From the NCBI GenBank assembly GCA_016194745.1, contig JACQBA010000012.1:149224-213223 (forward strand): DNA of 64,000 nucleotides, in the 5' to 3' direction. The translations under genes were made by a program, and so were the position numbers. Shown one piece after another: positions 32,874-41,100 of the stretch (its first letter is position 1; each line of letters starts with the position of its first letter). The notes below the pieces were generated by a model. The model searched no databases, was not told the origin of the DNA, and worked only from the letters and a program-made list of their open reading frames with translations. This DNA comes from Elusimicrobiota bacterium. Lineage in GTDB: Bacteria > Elusimicrobiota > Elusimicrobia > UBA1565 > JACRDR01.

Positions 32874-33431
32874 ATGCGGACCATCCTGAAGGTCGTGGGC
32901 GTCATCGCCTCCCTCTACCTGGTCGGCTGGATTGCAATCTTCCCGTTCGTAGGCCGCCCCACTCGGAGGGCCGAGGCGGTCCGCAAGAGGATCAAGACCG
33001 GAATGACGCCGGCCGAGGTCGTCGAGATTCTGGAGCACCCCGACCAAGACGCCCACCGCCTATTCAGCCGGCACTACTTCGTGCTCGAGGCCCTCACTGC
33101 CGCTGAGGACGCCGCGTGCGCCGCGCGCAAGCTGCGGCACGAGGGCGACTACACGGATAACCCCGCCATTACCATAGGGCCTGTCACGTCGATCGGCAAG
33201 CCGCTGCACGAAAGAGACTGCACGGGGCACCGCAGCGAACCCAACGTTCTCGGCAGCTTTCCCGAGGCGCTGAACGCCAGGATCAAAGCCATGGGAAAGA
33301 CAATGGTCCTTAAAGCGGAGATTCACGCCGACTTCCATATCTTCCAAGAGACGGAGTACGTCTTCGTGGTTTCTTTCGGCAGGGACGGAAAAGTCGCCTC
33401 GGTCGGCGATGGGAGCATGGTAACTTATTAA
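32874..33431 (+). CDS. Single-pass membrane protein, SmpA/OmlA-like motif
   Basis: The 185-residue protein has an N-terminal membrane helix (ILKVVGVIASLYLVGWIAIF) and then RIKTGMTPAEVVEILEHPDQ, a motif resembling the SmpA/OmlA/BamE loop, but the rest is not recognised. Three or four cysteines in the middle could form disulfides if the domain is outside. It is leaderless according to its promoter. 33432-33547 is AT-richer, with an inverted GTTCCC/GGGAAC pair, and holds no gene. Confidence 0.6.
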   Translation: MRTILKVVGVIASLYLVGWIAIFPFVGRPTRRAEAVRKRIKTGMTPAEVVEILEHPDQDAHRLFSRHYFVLEALTAAEDAACAARKLRHEGDYTDNPAITIGPVTSIGKPLHERDCTGHRSEPNVLGSFPEALNARIKAMGKTMVLKAEIHADFHIFQETEYVFVVSFGRDGKVASVGDGSMVTY

Positions 33432-33547
33432 TCCGTGACTCGAATTCTTCCAACCCAGTCTGCTCGAACCTAAAACAGGAACAATTAAGAATCGTTCCCG
33501 CTTACCAAACCCTTAGGGGTCCCTGCTCCGTGGGAACGAATCTGGAA

Positions 33548-33665
33548 ATTGGCTGCGGGACTTTGACGCCCACCGAACATCTAGCCGGGCAGTCAGAGAT
33601 CGATTTCCCATCGGGCTGGTGAAGGTCCACCGAGGACGACTAGAGATCGTCGCGCGTTTCTAACG
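33548..33665 (-). repeat. Dispersed repeat, copy B
   Basis: An intergenic repeat whose end overlaps the last codons of the response regulator gene. On the plus strand ATTGGCTGCGGGACTTTGAC, CCCACCGAACA, GAAGGTCCACCGAGG and CGCGCGTTTCTAACG align with copy A. As in A and C, it sits immediately beyond a minus-strand stop codon. Confidence 0.7.
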
Positions 33666-34106
33666 ACTGGGATGGCTGCTGTCCTTCACCGCCTCGCGCT
33701 CCGAGCCAGTTTCCATCATCGCCCTAATCCTGCTCACGATCTCGGCATAAGCATCTAGGTCGGACGGCTTCATAAAATAGCAGTTGGCTCCGAGTCCCAG
33801 AGCCTCTTTCCTGTCAGCCTCGTGGTCGGATGAGGTAAGAATTGCGATTGGAATCGCTCTCAGGCGCGGCTCGCCCTTAACCCGGCGAAGAAGCTCGAGT
33901 CCGTCCATTCGCGGCATCTTGATGTCTGTCAGGATCGCCAATGGAAGCGGACGCGAGGCCTCGCAGTCGGAGATCAGGATGTCGAGGGCTTCCTTGCCGT
34001 CCTTAGCCACGACGACTTGCGGCTCGAATTTCTGAAGGCGAAAGCCCAGCAAAGTCAGCTGGACGTCTCCGCTGTCGTCATCGACGAAAAGCAGGTTCTG
34101 GCTCAT
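33660..34106 (-). CDS. Response regulator, receiver domain only
   Basis: The 148-residue protein is a CheY-type receiver: acidic pocket LLFVDDDSGDVQLTLLGF, phospho-acceptor Asp in AILTDIKMPRMDGLELL, Thr/Ser in AILTSSDHEADR and Lys in CYFMKPSDLD. It resembles the Rcp1-like group that partners PAS or phytochrome kinases. There is no output domain. Its ATG overlaps the stop of the kinase gene upstream (ATGA), so they form a cognate pair. Confidence 0.9.
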   Translation of the reverse strand: MSQNLLFVDDDSGDVQLTLLGFRLQKFEPQVVVAKDGKEALDILISDCEASRPLPLAILTDIKMPRMDGLELLRRVKGEPRLRAIPIAILTSSDHEADRKEALGLGANCYFMKPSDLDAYAEIVSRIRAMMETGSEREAVKDSSHPSR

Positions 34107-35821
34107 GCTTCGGTGTTGAGCGTGAAGAAGAATGTGGCGCCCTTTTCAACGCCGCCCTTGGCCCAGACCCGTCCGTTATGGCGATGTATGATTCGCTCAA
34201 CCAGGCCTAGGCCGACACCCGTGCCGGGAAATTCTTCCTCGGGATGGAGCCGCTGGAACGTTCCAAACAACTTATGAGCAAACTGCATGTCGAACCCGGC
34301 ACCGTCGTCTCGAACAAAATAGACCGGATCATTTCCGATCGTCGTTACTCCGAACTCGATGCGCGCCGTCGGATGCTTGCCCGTGAACTTCCAAGCGTTA
34401 GCAAAAAGATTCCCAAGAGCAATGGCGAGAAGTTCGCAATCGCCGCGCGCCCTAGCGTCTCCGGCGATCACGATCTCCACCCTCCGTTCAGGCTCGCTCT
34501 TTTGCAGCTCATCGATGGCAGCTCGCGCGATCTTGCTGAGATCGCAATCGGCAATGGCCATTGGCTTGCGCGTGACTTGCGCCAGTCTAAGCTGGTCGTC
34601 GATCAAGCCCTGCATCTTGCCGGCAGCTTCCCGGATAGTGGCGAGATAGCCTTGCTCCTCCGCATTGAGCTTTCCTTCCGCGCTCTTGATGACCGCATGG
34701 CTGAACGCCGCGATCTTCCTCAATGGGGCCCGCAGGTCATGTGAAGCGGAATAGGCGAAGGTCTCCAGCTCCTTATTGGCATCCATCAACTGCGAAGTTC
34801 TATCCTTGACCTTGGTCTCGAGTTCTTGTTTGACGTCTAGAGCCTCGATTCGTTTCCGTCGGCGTTCCGTGACGTCGATGACGGTCCCGATGAGTCGATC
34901 CGGCTGGGCCTGCTGCCGTCCGGGACCATCAACGAAAGCCGCCGCTTTCGTTAAGACCCATCGGATATCGCCGGAGCGCATCGGGATTCGAAATTCCATA
35001 TCCTCGTAGCACCGCGAGTCGATGGCTAGGCAATGCTCCAATTTTTCAACGACTGTCGGACGGTCTTCGGGATCGACTACCTGTAGGAACTGCTCGAGGC
35101 CGACGGATTTCGCCTCATTCCCGAGATCAAAGAGCTCCACGGCGCGTTTTGAAAGCGTCAAGGTCTGCTTGGCGACGTCATAATCCCAAGTGCCGAGTCC
35201 AGTGGAATCTCCCGCCAGGCGCAGGCGTTCCTCGTTATCGCGCAACAACTCGTCCTTGTTCTTGCGGATGGTGTCGTCGCGGATCAGCTTTACGAAGCCT
35301 CGCACGTCACCGCTCTCGTCCTTTAAGGGAAAGGATAGCCCATAGCACCAAAGGCGCCTGCCATCCTTGCAGACATGCCAGCGTTCATCGTCTTGCCTGC
35401 CTTTTTTGAGCGCCTCGACGAACTCTTGCTTGTCGATTCCTTTCGCGATGTCTTCGGGAGTGAACAGCATGGTGACGTTCTGGCCGATGATCTCGGCTTC
35501 GGTATAGCCGAACATCCTGGCCGCGGGCCCGCTCCAGCTGCTGATCACGCGAGTCTTATCCATCGTGATGAGGGCATACTCGTTTAGGCTTTCGACCGCC
35601 AAACGGTAGAAATCCGGGGCACCACGGAAGGTCCGGTGGTGGCCGCCTTTGGATTTGTCCGACAACCGGAAGGAAAACCAACCTCCTGACCGTCGGCTAT
35701 TGGACCGCACTTCGGGTGGGTGCGCGGGGGCGCCCGGGAATCGAGCAAATCGAGAGGAAATCCAGCCCCTTAATCGCCGCATGCGCGAACGCTTCGTTGG
35801 CGCTTCCATCGGCCCCTCCAC
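34103..35821 (-). CDS. PAS-PAS sensor histidine kinase
   Basis: The 572-residue cytoplasmic kinase has two PAS domains (about residues 70-190, with YALITMDKTRVISSWSGPAA, and about 195-325, with GDSTGLGTWDYDVAKQTLTL), a coiled linker, HisKA with FAYSASHDLRAPLRKIAAFS and HATPase_c with LFANAWKFTG, DDGAGFDM and GTGVGLGL. The N-terminal 60 residues are Arg/Ser-rich with no membrane helix. The GTG start follows a TACACT element by about 10 nt, so a start at a later ATG is possible. It is paired with the receiver protein downstream. Confidence 0.9.
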   Translation of the reverse strand: MEGPMEAPTKRSRMRRLRGWISSRFARFPGAPAHPPEVRSNSRRSGGWFSFRLSDKSKGGHHRTFRGAPDFYRLAVESLNEYALITMDKTRVISSWSGPAARMFGYTEAEIIGQNVTMLFTPEDIAKGIDKQEFVEALKKGRQDDERWHVCKDGRRLWCYGLSFPLKDESGDVRGFVKLIRDDTIRKNKDELLRDNEERLRLAGDSTGLGTWDYDVAKQTLTLSKRAVELFDLGNEAKSVGLEQFLQVVDPEDRPTVVEKLEHCLAIDSRCYEDMEFRIPMRSGDIRWVLTKAAAFVDGPGRQQAQPDRLIGTVIDVTERRRKRIEALDVKQELETKVKDRTSQLMDANKELETFAYSASHDLRAPLRKIAAFSHAVIKSAEGKLNAEEQGYLATIREAAGKMQGLIDDQLRLAQVTRKPMAIADCDLSKIARAAIDELQKSEPERRVEIVIAGDARARGDCELLAIALGNLFANAWKFTGKHPTARIEFGVTTIGNDPVYFVRDDGAGFDMQFAHKLFGTFQRLHPEEEFPGTGVGLGLVERIIHRHNGRVWAKGGVEKGATFFFTLNTEA

Positions 35822-35944
35822 TGGCGCTTCCAGTGTAGCACCAAGGGCCCACTTTCCAAAGAGTCGAACCTAGACGCCTATATGGCGTTATCATGACCGA
35901 ACGTCTTAGCCGGTGTTCGAGCCCTAGTCGATTGCCGTCGGCTG

Positions 35945-35976
35945 CCAAGAAAAGAGCCCTTCCGTTGGAAGGGCTC
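35945..35976 (-). terminator. tRNA-Gln terminator
   Basis: A stem of GAGCCCTTCC (35954-35963) with GGAAGGGCTC (35967-35976) is followed on the minus strand by TTTTCTT. It is 16 bp beyond the CCA end of the tRNA. Confidence 0.85.
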
Positions 35977-35991
35977 CTTTCACGTCGAGAT

Positions 35992-36065
35992 TGGCTGCGG
36001 GACTAGGATTCGAACCTAGAATAAGTGGTTCAGAGCCACCCGTGATACCATTTCACCATCCCGCA
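35992..36065 (-). tRNA. tRNA-Gln (CTG)
   Basis: The acceptor stem TGCGGGA/TCCCGCA, a D arm, the anticodon loop CTCTGAA (anticodon CTG), the T arm CTAGG-TTCGAAT-CCTAG, discriminator G and encoded CCA all fold. Copies of its 3' end and terminator recur to the left at 31.8, 32.8, 33.5 and 28.4 kb. 35822-35944 shows no gene. Confidence 0.93.
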
Positions 36066-36099
36066 ATGAGGAGTACATTCTACCAAATTAGAGGGGGGC

Positions 36100-36121
36100 C
36101 TCTCCCGCTCGCGCGGGAGAG
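36100..36121. repeat. CTCTCCCGC/GCGGGAGAG palindrome
   Basis: A 9-bp inverted repeat with a short loop, flanked by a G run and GAATGAG. A second copy lies at 50263-50286 over the start of the endonuclease III gene. It is typical of bacterial REP-type palindromes, and could also serve as terminator for the gene ending at 36154. Confidence 0.6.
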
Positions 36122-36153
36122 CGGAGAATGAGGCGCGGGCGGTCCTTTCGCGG

Positions 36154-36762
36154 CTAGTCCTTCACGATGCGGCAGCGGCGGATGATGACGGGGTCGCAGG
36201 CGGGGCGCGGCTCGTCCCAGTCGCGCGGCGGACAGCCGATCATGACGTTCTCGCAGACGATGCGGCCGATGGTCGGTACGCCGTCCGGGGGCAGGACTTG
36301 CGGGCGGGTTTGGACCGGCACGCCCTCGCGCGGGAGGTCGCCCGTCCTCGAGCCGCCGAAGGGCTTGCCGTCCAAGGTGAGGCGGATCGCGCCGTTCGCG
36401 GCTTGATTGAGGAGGCGGGAGGCTTCCGGGTCGAGGCCCCCGTTCGAGCGCGGGGCGACGCGCGCGCCGCCCTTCCACCCGAACTCGCCCGCGGGGAGCG
36501 GGTCCTTCGCGTCCAGCGCGCGGCAGCGCGGAACCTGGGCATCGGCTCGGTCCGCCGGGATGGGGGCGTCCGGCGCGCGGCGGGCGGCGTCGCCCGGCGC
36601 GTCGGCGCACGAGCCTTGGCGCGGCGCGAGATGGACTTTCTCTGCCCGATTGGGCGCGTGCGACCCCGGAAGCCCAGCTTCCTCGGGCCGCGGATGGGCG
36701 GATGCGGCGCTTGCCGCGGCGACGAAGGCCGCGACGAGTGCGAGCGTCAACGTTCGGTGCAT
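36154..36762 (-). CDS. Secreted hypothetical protein, 202 aa
   Basis: The signal peptide MHRTLTLALVAAFVAAASAASA is followed by a low-complexity Ala/Pro/Arg region and a C-terminal part with four cysteines (IGRIVCENVMIGCPP, then CDPVIIRRCRI). I do not recognise it. AAGGAG lies 10 nt before the chosen ATG. The gene begins just after the trypsin-like protease gene and is co-transcribed with it; a substrate or inhibitor role is possible but unsupported. Confidence 0.65.
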   Translation of the reverse strand: MHRTLTLALVAAFVAAASAASAHPRPEEAGLPGSHAPNRAEKVHLAPRQGSCADAPGDAARRAPDAPIPADRADAQVPRCRALDAKDPLPAGEFGWKGGARVAPRSNGGLDPEASRLLNQAANGAIRLTLDGKPFGGSRTGDLPREGVPVQTRPQVLPPDGVPTIGRIVCENVMIGCPPRDWDEPRPACDPVIIRRCRIVKD

Positions 36763-36782
36763 GGGGTGATTCTCCTTTACGT

Positions 36783-37619
36783 TCATTTGAGCGCCGATCG
36801 CAGGAACTCGAGCTGCGTGGGGACGAACTCTTGGACGAACCGTCCGCCGCCTTTGGCGCCGCAGGAGCGGCCGCCGCTATGGACGGACACGAGGTAGAAG
36901 CCCGCGCCTTTGCGCTGGAGCGTGGCGCCGCCCGAGTCGCCGGGGCAGGTGTTGCCTTTGACGAAGCCCGTGAACTCGAGCTTGTCGCTGCCGGAGGCGC
37001 GGTTGACGATCGCGACGCGCCCCTTGTCGCGCGCGGCGTCGAGGTGGAGCACCTGGGGTTTGCGGCTCTTCGTCGGCCCGCCCGAGCCGGTCAGGACGAA
37101 GGCGCCGCGGAGATCGACGTCGCCGCGGCCGGGGAGGTCGATCGTGAAGGGAAGCGCGAAGGGCGCCTTCTTGGCGAGGCGGAGCACCGCGATGTCGTAA
37201 GGCTGGACCGACTTCGCGTCGCGGAACCTGGGGTGGGGGATGATCTTGGCGATCTCAAGACGTAGCGGCTCGCCCTTGCCCGCGTGGATGCGGAGTTCGC
37301 CCTTGCCGCGCGTTCTGACGCAATGCGCGGCGGTGAGCGCGGCGTCTGGCGCTACGAGGAAGGCGGAGCAGCCGTGCGGGTCGCCCTCGGCGTCCCATGT
37401 GACGAGGCGGGCCGCGTGCAGGCGCAGCGGATCGCCCGGGGCGATCTCCTGGCCGCCGTATAGGACGTCGTCGAGGCTGCCGCCCATCTCGCCTGGGTTC
37501 GATTCCGGATGCAGGCGCAGGACGTTCGGGAGCTCGAGGCGCTCGTCGAAGCGCGCGGGGAGCGAGGCGTGCGCGGCGGCCGAGACGAGGACGAGGGCGG
37601 CGAGGGCTAAAGCTTTCAT
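36783..37619 (-). CDS. Trypsin-like serine protease (S1)
   Basis: The 278-residue protein has a signal peptide and the catalytic triad of the chymotrypsin family: His in LTAAHCVRTRG, Asp in YDIAVLRLAKK and Ser in CPGDSGGATL, with cysteine pairs that can form the usual disulfides. It appears full length and active, acting outside the cytoplasm. CATACT lies 8 nt before the ATG. It is the first gene of a pair with 36154-36762. Confidence 0.9.
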   Translation of the reverse strand: MKALALAALVLVSAAAHASLPARFDERLELPNVLRLHPESNPGEMGGSLDDVLYGGQEIAPGDPLRLHAARLVTWDAEGDPHGCSAFLVAPDAALTAAHCVRTRGKGELRIHAGKGEPLRLEIAKIIPHPRFRDAKSVQPYDIAVLRLAKKAPFALPFTIDLPGRGDVDLRGAFVLTGSGGPTKSRKPQVLHLDAARDKGRVAIVNRASGSDKLEFTGFVKGNTCPGDSGGATLQRKGAGFYLVSVHSGGRSCGAKGGGRFVQEFVPTQLEFLRSALK

Positions 37620-37683
37620 CTCCCGCCAGTATGCGGGAGCGGACGGAAATACGCCTGGACGGAGGCTGAAAAGAGTCTGAACG

Positions 37684-38559
37684 CTACGCGGGAGCGGGAG
37701 GACGGCGACCGAGGAGGCCGGTGGTGAGGGAGGTGCCGAGGAGGATGATCGCGGTGCCGATGGCCATGGTGAGCGTCACGGCTTCCTTTAAGAAGAGCGC
37801 GCCCCAGAGCATGCCGAAAACGGGGATGAGGAAGGTGACCGCGATCGCGCGGGTGGGGCCGGCGCTCGCGATGAGGCGGAAGTAGAGCATGTAGGCGACG
37901 CCGGTGCAGAGCACGCCGAGGGCGGCGGTGGTGAGCCACGCTTTCAGGCTCGGCATGACGGCGGGGGCGGCCCACAGGGCGAAGGGGAGGAGAAACAGTG
38001 CGGCCCCGGCCTGCGTCCCGGCGGCGATATCGAGCGGCTTCACCTCGGGCAGGCGGGTCTTGATGTAATTGGCCGAGAGGCCGTAGAGAAAGGACGCGGC
38101 GAGGCACGCGAGGATCGCGAGGCCGCTGCCGCCGGGTTTAAACGACGCCTTGTCCCAAACGAGCGTGAGCACGCCGACGAAACCGATCAGCAGGCCGACG
38201 ACCTGGCGAGAGGTGAGCCGCTGCTTGAGCCACACCCACGCGACCAAGGCGGTGAAGAACGGGGCGGTCGAGTTGAGGATGGCGGCAAATCCGGCGGTGA
38301 CGCTGAGCGTCGCGTAGGCGAAGAGGGCGAAGGGGAGGGCGGAGTTGACGGCGCCCAGCACGAACATGCGGCCGAGGTAGGGGCGCAAAGCGGAGCGCGA
38401 GCGGATCAGGATCGGGGCTAGGAAGAGGGCGGCGATCAGGACGCGGAGCTCGATGAGAGCGAGAGGGCCGAACTCGGGGGCGGCGACGCGCATGAACAAG
38501 AAAGAGCCGCCCCAGAGGGCGGCTAGGATGACTAGGTCGGAGACGTCGCGCGTCTCCAT
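37684..38559 (-). CDS. EamA/DMT-family transporter
   Basis: The 291-residue protein has ten membrane segments in two EamA repeats; the first contains LILAALWGGSFLFMRVAAPE, and the second begins after the loop around residue 145. These transporters export metabolites, often amino acids or drugs. The start directly follows the stop of the Ada-like gene (no gap), so the two share a transcript. The substrate cannot be predicted. Confidence 0.88.
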   Translation of the reverse strand: METRDVSDLVILAALWGGSFLFMRVAAPEFGPLALIELRVLIAALFLAPILIRSRSALRPYLGRMFVLGAVNSALPFALFAYATLSVTAGFAAILNSTAPFFTALVAWVWLKQRLTSRQVVGLLIGFVGVLTLVWDKASFKPGGSGLAILACLAASFLYGLSANYIKTRLPEVKPLDIAAGTQAGAALFLLPFALWAAPAVMPSLKAWLTTAALGVLCTGVAYMLYFRLIASAGPTRAIAVTFLIPVFGMLWGALFLKEAVTLTMAIGTAIILLGTSLTTGLLGRRPPAPA

Positions 38560-39372
38560 CTAGCGTGATTCCCAGGCTAGGATGGCGCGTTTCCTCGGTG
38601 CGCCCCAGCGGTACTCTCCGAAGACGCCGGTCTCGCGGATGACGCGGTGGCAGGGGATGAGGTAGGCGACGCGGTTCGTCGCGAGGGCGGTGCCGACGGC
38701 GCGCGAGGCGTCGGGCGAGCCGACGAGGCGGGCGACGTCGCCGTAGGAGGCGACGCGGCCCGGGGGGACGCGGAGGAGGGCTTGCCAGACTTTCAGCTGA
38801 AACGGAGAGCCGATGAGGTAAGTGCGGATGGGTGCGGACGGGTCCGCCGAGGTGCGGAACGCGCGGCGGACGATCTTCGCGGTTGCGTCCTGCGCTTTGA
38901 CGATGCGGGCGGCGGGCCATTCGCGGCGTAGGGCGCGGACGGCTCGCGCTTCTTCCTCTATAAACGACAGGTGGCAGACGCCTCGCGGCGTCGCGGCGAT
39001 GAGGCACGGGCCGAAGGGCGTCGGATGGACGCCGTAGTGGATCTCGAGGCCCGCGCCGGACGCCTTGATCTCGCCGGGCGTGACGCCGTCGACGGTGACG
39101 AGGAGGTCGTGCAGGCGGCCGGGGCCAGATAGGCCCGCGTCGAGCGCCGCGTCCAAGACGCTGCGGGAGCTCTTGAGCAGTTCCTTGGCGTGCGCGGAGG
39201 TGAGCGCCTTCAGAAATCCCTTCGGCGTGATGCCCGCCCAGCGCGAGAAGAGGCGATGGAAGTGGAACTCGCTGACGTCGGCGACGCGGGCGAGGTCGGC
39301 GAGCGAGGGCTGCGTTCGGTGGTGCGCGTCCAGGTGGCGGATGACTCGTTCGATGCGGGAGTAATCGTTCAT
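38560..39372 (-). CDS. Ada-like AraC/methylated-DNA methyltransferase fusion
   Basis: The 270-residue protein joins an AraC HTH (residues 1-100, LADLARVADVSEFHFHRLFS) with an O6-methylguanine-DNA methyltransferase domain ending in the active site IPCHRVI and a YRWG-type loop. It lacks the N-terminal zinc domain of E. coli Ada. It repairs O6-alkylguanine and may regulate transcription. The start MNDYSR has GGAGGG upstream; a start three codons earlier is possible. Leader sequence with TATTAT lies near 39385. Confidence 0.88.
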   Translation of the reverse strand: MNDYSRIERVIRHLDAHHRTQPSLADLARVADVSEFHFHRLFSRWAGITPKGFLKALTSAHAKELLKSSRSVLDAALDAGLSGPGRLHDLLVTVDGVTPGEIKASGAGLEIHYGVHPTPFGPCLIAATPRGVCHLSFIEEEARAVRALRREWPAARIVKAQDATAKIVRRAFRTSADPSAPIRTYLIGSPFQLKVWQALLRVPPGRVASYGDVARLVGSPDASRAVGTALATNRVAYLIPCHRVIRETGVFGEYRWGAPRKRAILAWESR

Positions 39373-39440
39373 GCCCTCCATAATAATACCAAGAAACCGC
39401 CGCGCCCACCCGAATCTTGCTGCGGTTCGGTTTGTTGAAA

Positions 39441-39481
39441 AGTTAGGCGAGTTAGGAGAACTTGTGAAAACCTGGCACCGA
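39441..39481. repeat. AAAACCTGGCACC short repeat, copy 1
   Basis: GAGTTAGGAGAACTTGTG followed by AAAACCTGGCACCGA. Related copies are at 50958-50988 and 52851-52893, all intergenic. Confidence 0.6.
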
Positions 39482-39538
39482 AGGCGAGCTCATGCTCTTG
39501 ATGAAGGATCTGCGGGCGAGCTTGGGGGCGTGAGGATG

Positions 39539-39576
39539 CCCTCACCCCTGGCGCCCTACGCGCCAAGGGGTGAGGG
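39539..39576 (-). terminator. Strong hairpin downstream of peroxiredoxin gene
   Basis: CCCTCACCCC-TGGCGC pairs with GCGCCA-AGGGGTGAGGG around a CCTAC loop. It is placed 18 bp after the stop of the peroxiredoxin gene and could terminate it. It lacks a long T-run, so a REP-type palindrome is an alternative. Confidence 0.5.
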
Positions 39577-39593
39577 GCTATTTCAGGCGGCGT

Positions 39594-40253
39594 TTAGACT
39601 TCGGGCTGCGGCGTGACGCGGAGGTACGGGCGCAGCGTCTTGAACCCCTTCGGGAATTTCTTCTTCGCGTCCTCGTCGCTGATCGACGGGAGCACGATGC
39701 AGTCGCCGCCCTTCTGCCAGTTGACCGGCGTCGCGACGCTCGCCTTGTCGGTGAGCTGCAGGGCGTCGAGCACGCGCAGGACCTCGTCGAAGCTGCGGCC
39801 GGTGGGGGCGGGATAGGTGATCATCGCGCGGACCTTATGGTTCGGGTCGATGAAGAAGACCGTGCGGACGGTGAAGGTGTCGGACGCGTTCGGGTGGATC
39901 ATCCCATAGAGCAGCGCCGTCTCCTTGGCGGTGGGGCCGCCCAGGATCGGGTAGTTCACCGTGCAGTTCTGCGTCTCGTTGATGTCCTTGGTCCACTTCT
40001 TGTGCTCTTCCACGCCATCGACGCTGAGCGCGAGGACCTTCGTGTTGCGCTTGGCCCACTCGGGCGACTTCTTGGCGACCTCGCCGAGCTCGGTCGTGCA
40101 GACGGGCGTGAAGTCCTTGGGATGCGAGAAGAAGACGACCCAGCTCTTCGCGGCCCAGGTGTAGAACTGGATCTGGCCTTCGGTCGAGTCGGCGGTGAAA
40201 TCCGGCGCGATATCGTTGATGCGCAACGGCTTGGCTTCGACGGCGGTGGTCAT
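39594..40253 (-). CDS. 1-Cys peroxiredoxin (Prx6 type)
   Basis: The 219-residue protein has the peroxidatic cysteine in HPKDFTPVCTTELGEVAK and the long C-terminal domain of the Prx6/AhpC-TSA subgroup (KFPKGFKTLRPYLRVTPQP). It reduces hydrogen peroxide and alkyl hydroperoxides in the cytoplasm. GGAGG lies upstream of the ATG and TAGAAT farther upstream, so this gene has a normal leader, in contrast to many in the window. Confidence 0.92.
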   Translation of the reverse strand: MTTAVEAKPLRINDIAPDFTADSTEGQIQFYTWAAKSWVVFFSHPKDFTPVCTTELGEVAKKSPEWAKRNTKVLALSVDGVEEHKKWTKDINETQNCTVNYPILGGPTAKETALLYGMIHPNASDTFTVRTVFFIDPNHKVRAMITYPAPTGRSFDEVLRVLDALQLTDKASVATPVNWQKGGDCIVLPSISDEDAKKKFPKGFKTLRPYLRVTPQPEV

Positions 40254-40318
40254 GGGGCCTCCGTACGGGAATAGGGAATTCTACAAAGAAACGGAGGGTA
40301 CCTCTACGGCTTGCGCGG

Positions 40319-40993
40319 CTAGGGGATGAACCGCGGGGCGGCCGTCGGCCCGACGAGCCCGCGCAGGCCGCGCTCGCTCGCGAAGAGGACGCTCAAGTTG
40401 GTCGGGTCGGCGGTCGGGGTCACGTACTGGTTCATCTCGTGGCCCTCCACGTGATTGCCCGGCAGGACGTAGAATCCCTTTTGATTTCCGGGCTCGACCG
40501 CCGCGCCCTTGACCAGAGCTTGGAAAACCAACGTCGGCTTGCCGACCATGTCCCAGTCGACGCCGACGGCGCCGGCGAAGGCTTTGGGCGGGATGGCGCA
40601 CTCGGCGAGGACGGAAGTGCCGCGGCCGTACATCTGGTAGACGCGCCCGCGCAGCTCGCCGCGGGATTGCTTGCAGCGGTAGGACCACGACCCACCGTCG
40701 AGCTTTCGGATCGTGACGTCCAAGGTCGCGGCGCCGGCGATCGCGCCGGCGTTCCGGTCCAGCTCGAAGGCGAAGGAGATCTCATAGGATTTCCACCCGT
40801 AGCGGTCGGCCATTTCGACGAAGCGCCCGGTGGAGGCGAACGCGCCCGAATCCTCTGCCACGTAGCGCGTCCCCTCGCCCCACCCCGGCACCGCCGCCGC
40901 CAGCGCCGCTGCCAGCATCAGGGTCAGACATGAAGTTCTGGAAGTTCCGAGTCCGAACAACTTCCGCAACTTAATGTCTGACCCCGATTTCAT
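40319..40993 (-). CDS. Secreted hypothetical protein whose N-terminus is encoded by a REP element
   Basis: The 224-residue protein starts MKSGSDIKLRKLFGLGTS, continues through a hydrophobic core (LTLMLAAALAAAVPG) and then a secreted domain (YEISFAFELDRNAGAIAGAA, VLAECAIPPKAF). Residues about 4-24 are translated from the REP palindrome at 40921-40984 and supply a basic n-region to the signal peptide. TATCCT lies just upstream of the ATG, arguing that the longer start is used; the alternative ATG at 40918 would give a signal peptide without basic residues. The C-terminal end recurs at 44251-44370. Confidence 0.6.
   Translation of the reverse strand: MKSGSDIKLRKLFGLGTSRTSCLTLMLAAALAAAVPGWGEGTRYVAEDSGAFASTGRFVEMADRYGWKSYEISFAFELDRNAGAIAGAATLDVTIRKLDGGSWSYRCKQSRGELRGRVYQMYGRGTSVLAECAIPPKAFAGAVGVDWDMVGKPTLVFQALVKGAAVEPGNQKGFYVLPGNHVEGHEMNQYVTPTADPTNLSVLFASERGLRGLVGPTAAPRFIP
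40921..40984. repeat. Complete REP-like imperfect palindrome
   Basis: The left arm GGGTCAGACAT-g-AAGTT-ct-GGAAGTT pairs with the right arm AACTTCC-gc-AACTT-a-ATGTCTGACCC around a loop of about 12 nt. It lies inside the reading frame of the secreted protein. A half copy is at 4597-4626. Confidence 0.8.
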
Positions 40994-41100
40994 CTTAAGG
41001 ATAGTCTGGCAGGCGGGGGTTGAAAGGGCGTTACGATTGGATTAAAAGATTGTTAAACTGGAACCTGGGTCTTTCGGGCCTGGGACCCGGGGGGGCGCTT

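Noticed and set aside
28426..33665. Reading repeats A and B as fragments of a LuxR/FixJ helix-turn-helix (LTPTEH ... VKVHRGR)
   Set aside because: The frames are interrupted and the sequence after VKVHRGR does not match LuxR; the three copies share the same internal layout, which fits a repeat better than independent gene decay.
28426..33665. Repeats A-C as integron attC sites
   Set aside because: Their position after stop codons fits, but the GTTRRRY and RYYYAAC core sites are not matched and no integrase gene is present.
40919..40993. Treating the palindrome as purely intergenic with the gene starting at 40918
   Set aside because: The short start lacks basic residues for a signal peptide and the -10-like element lies upstream of 40993; both options are kept in the entry.
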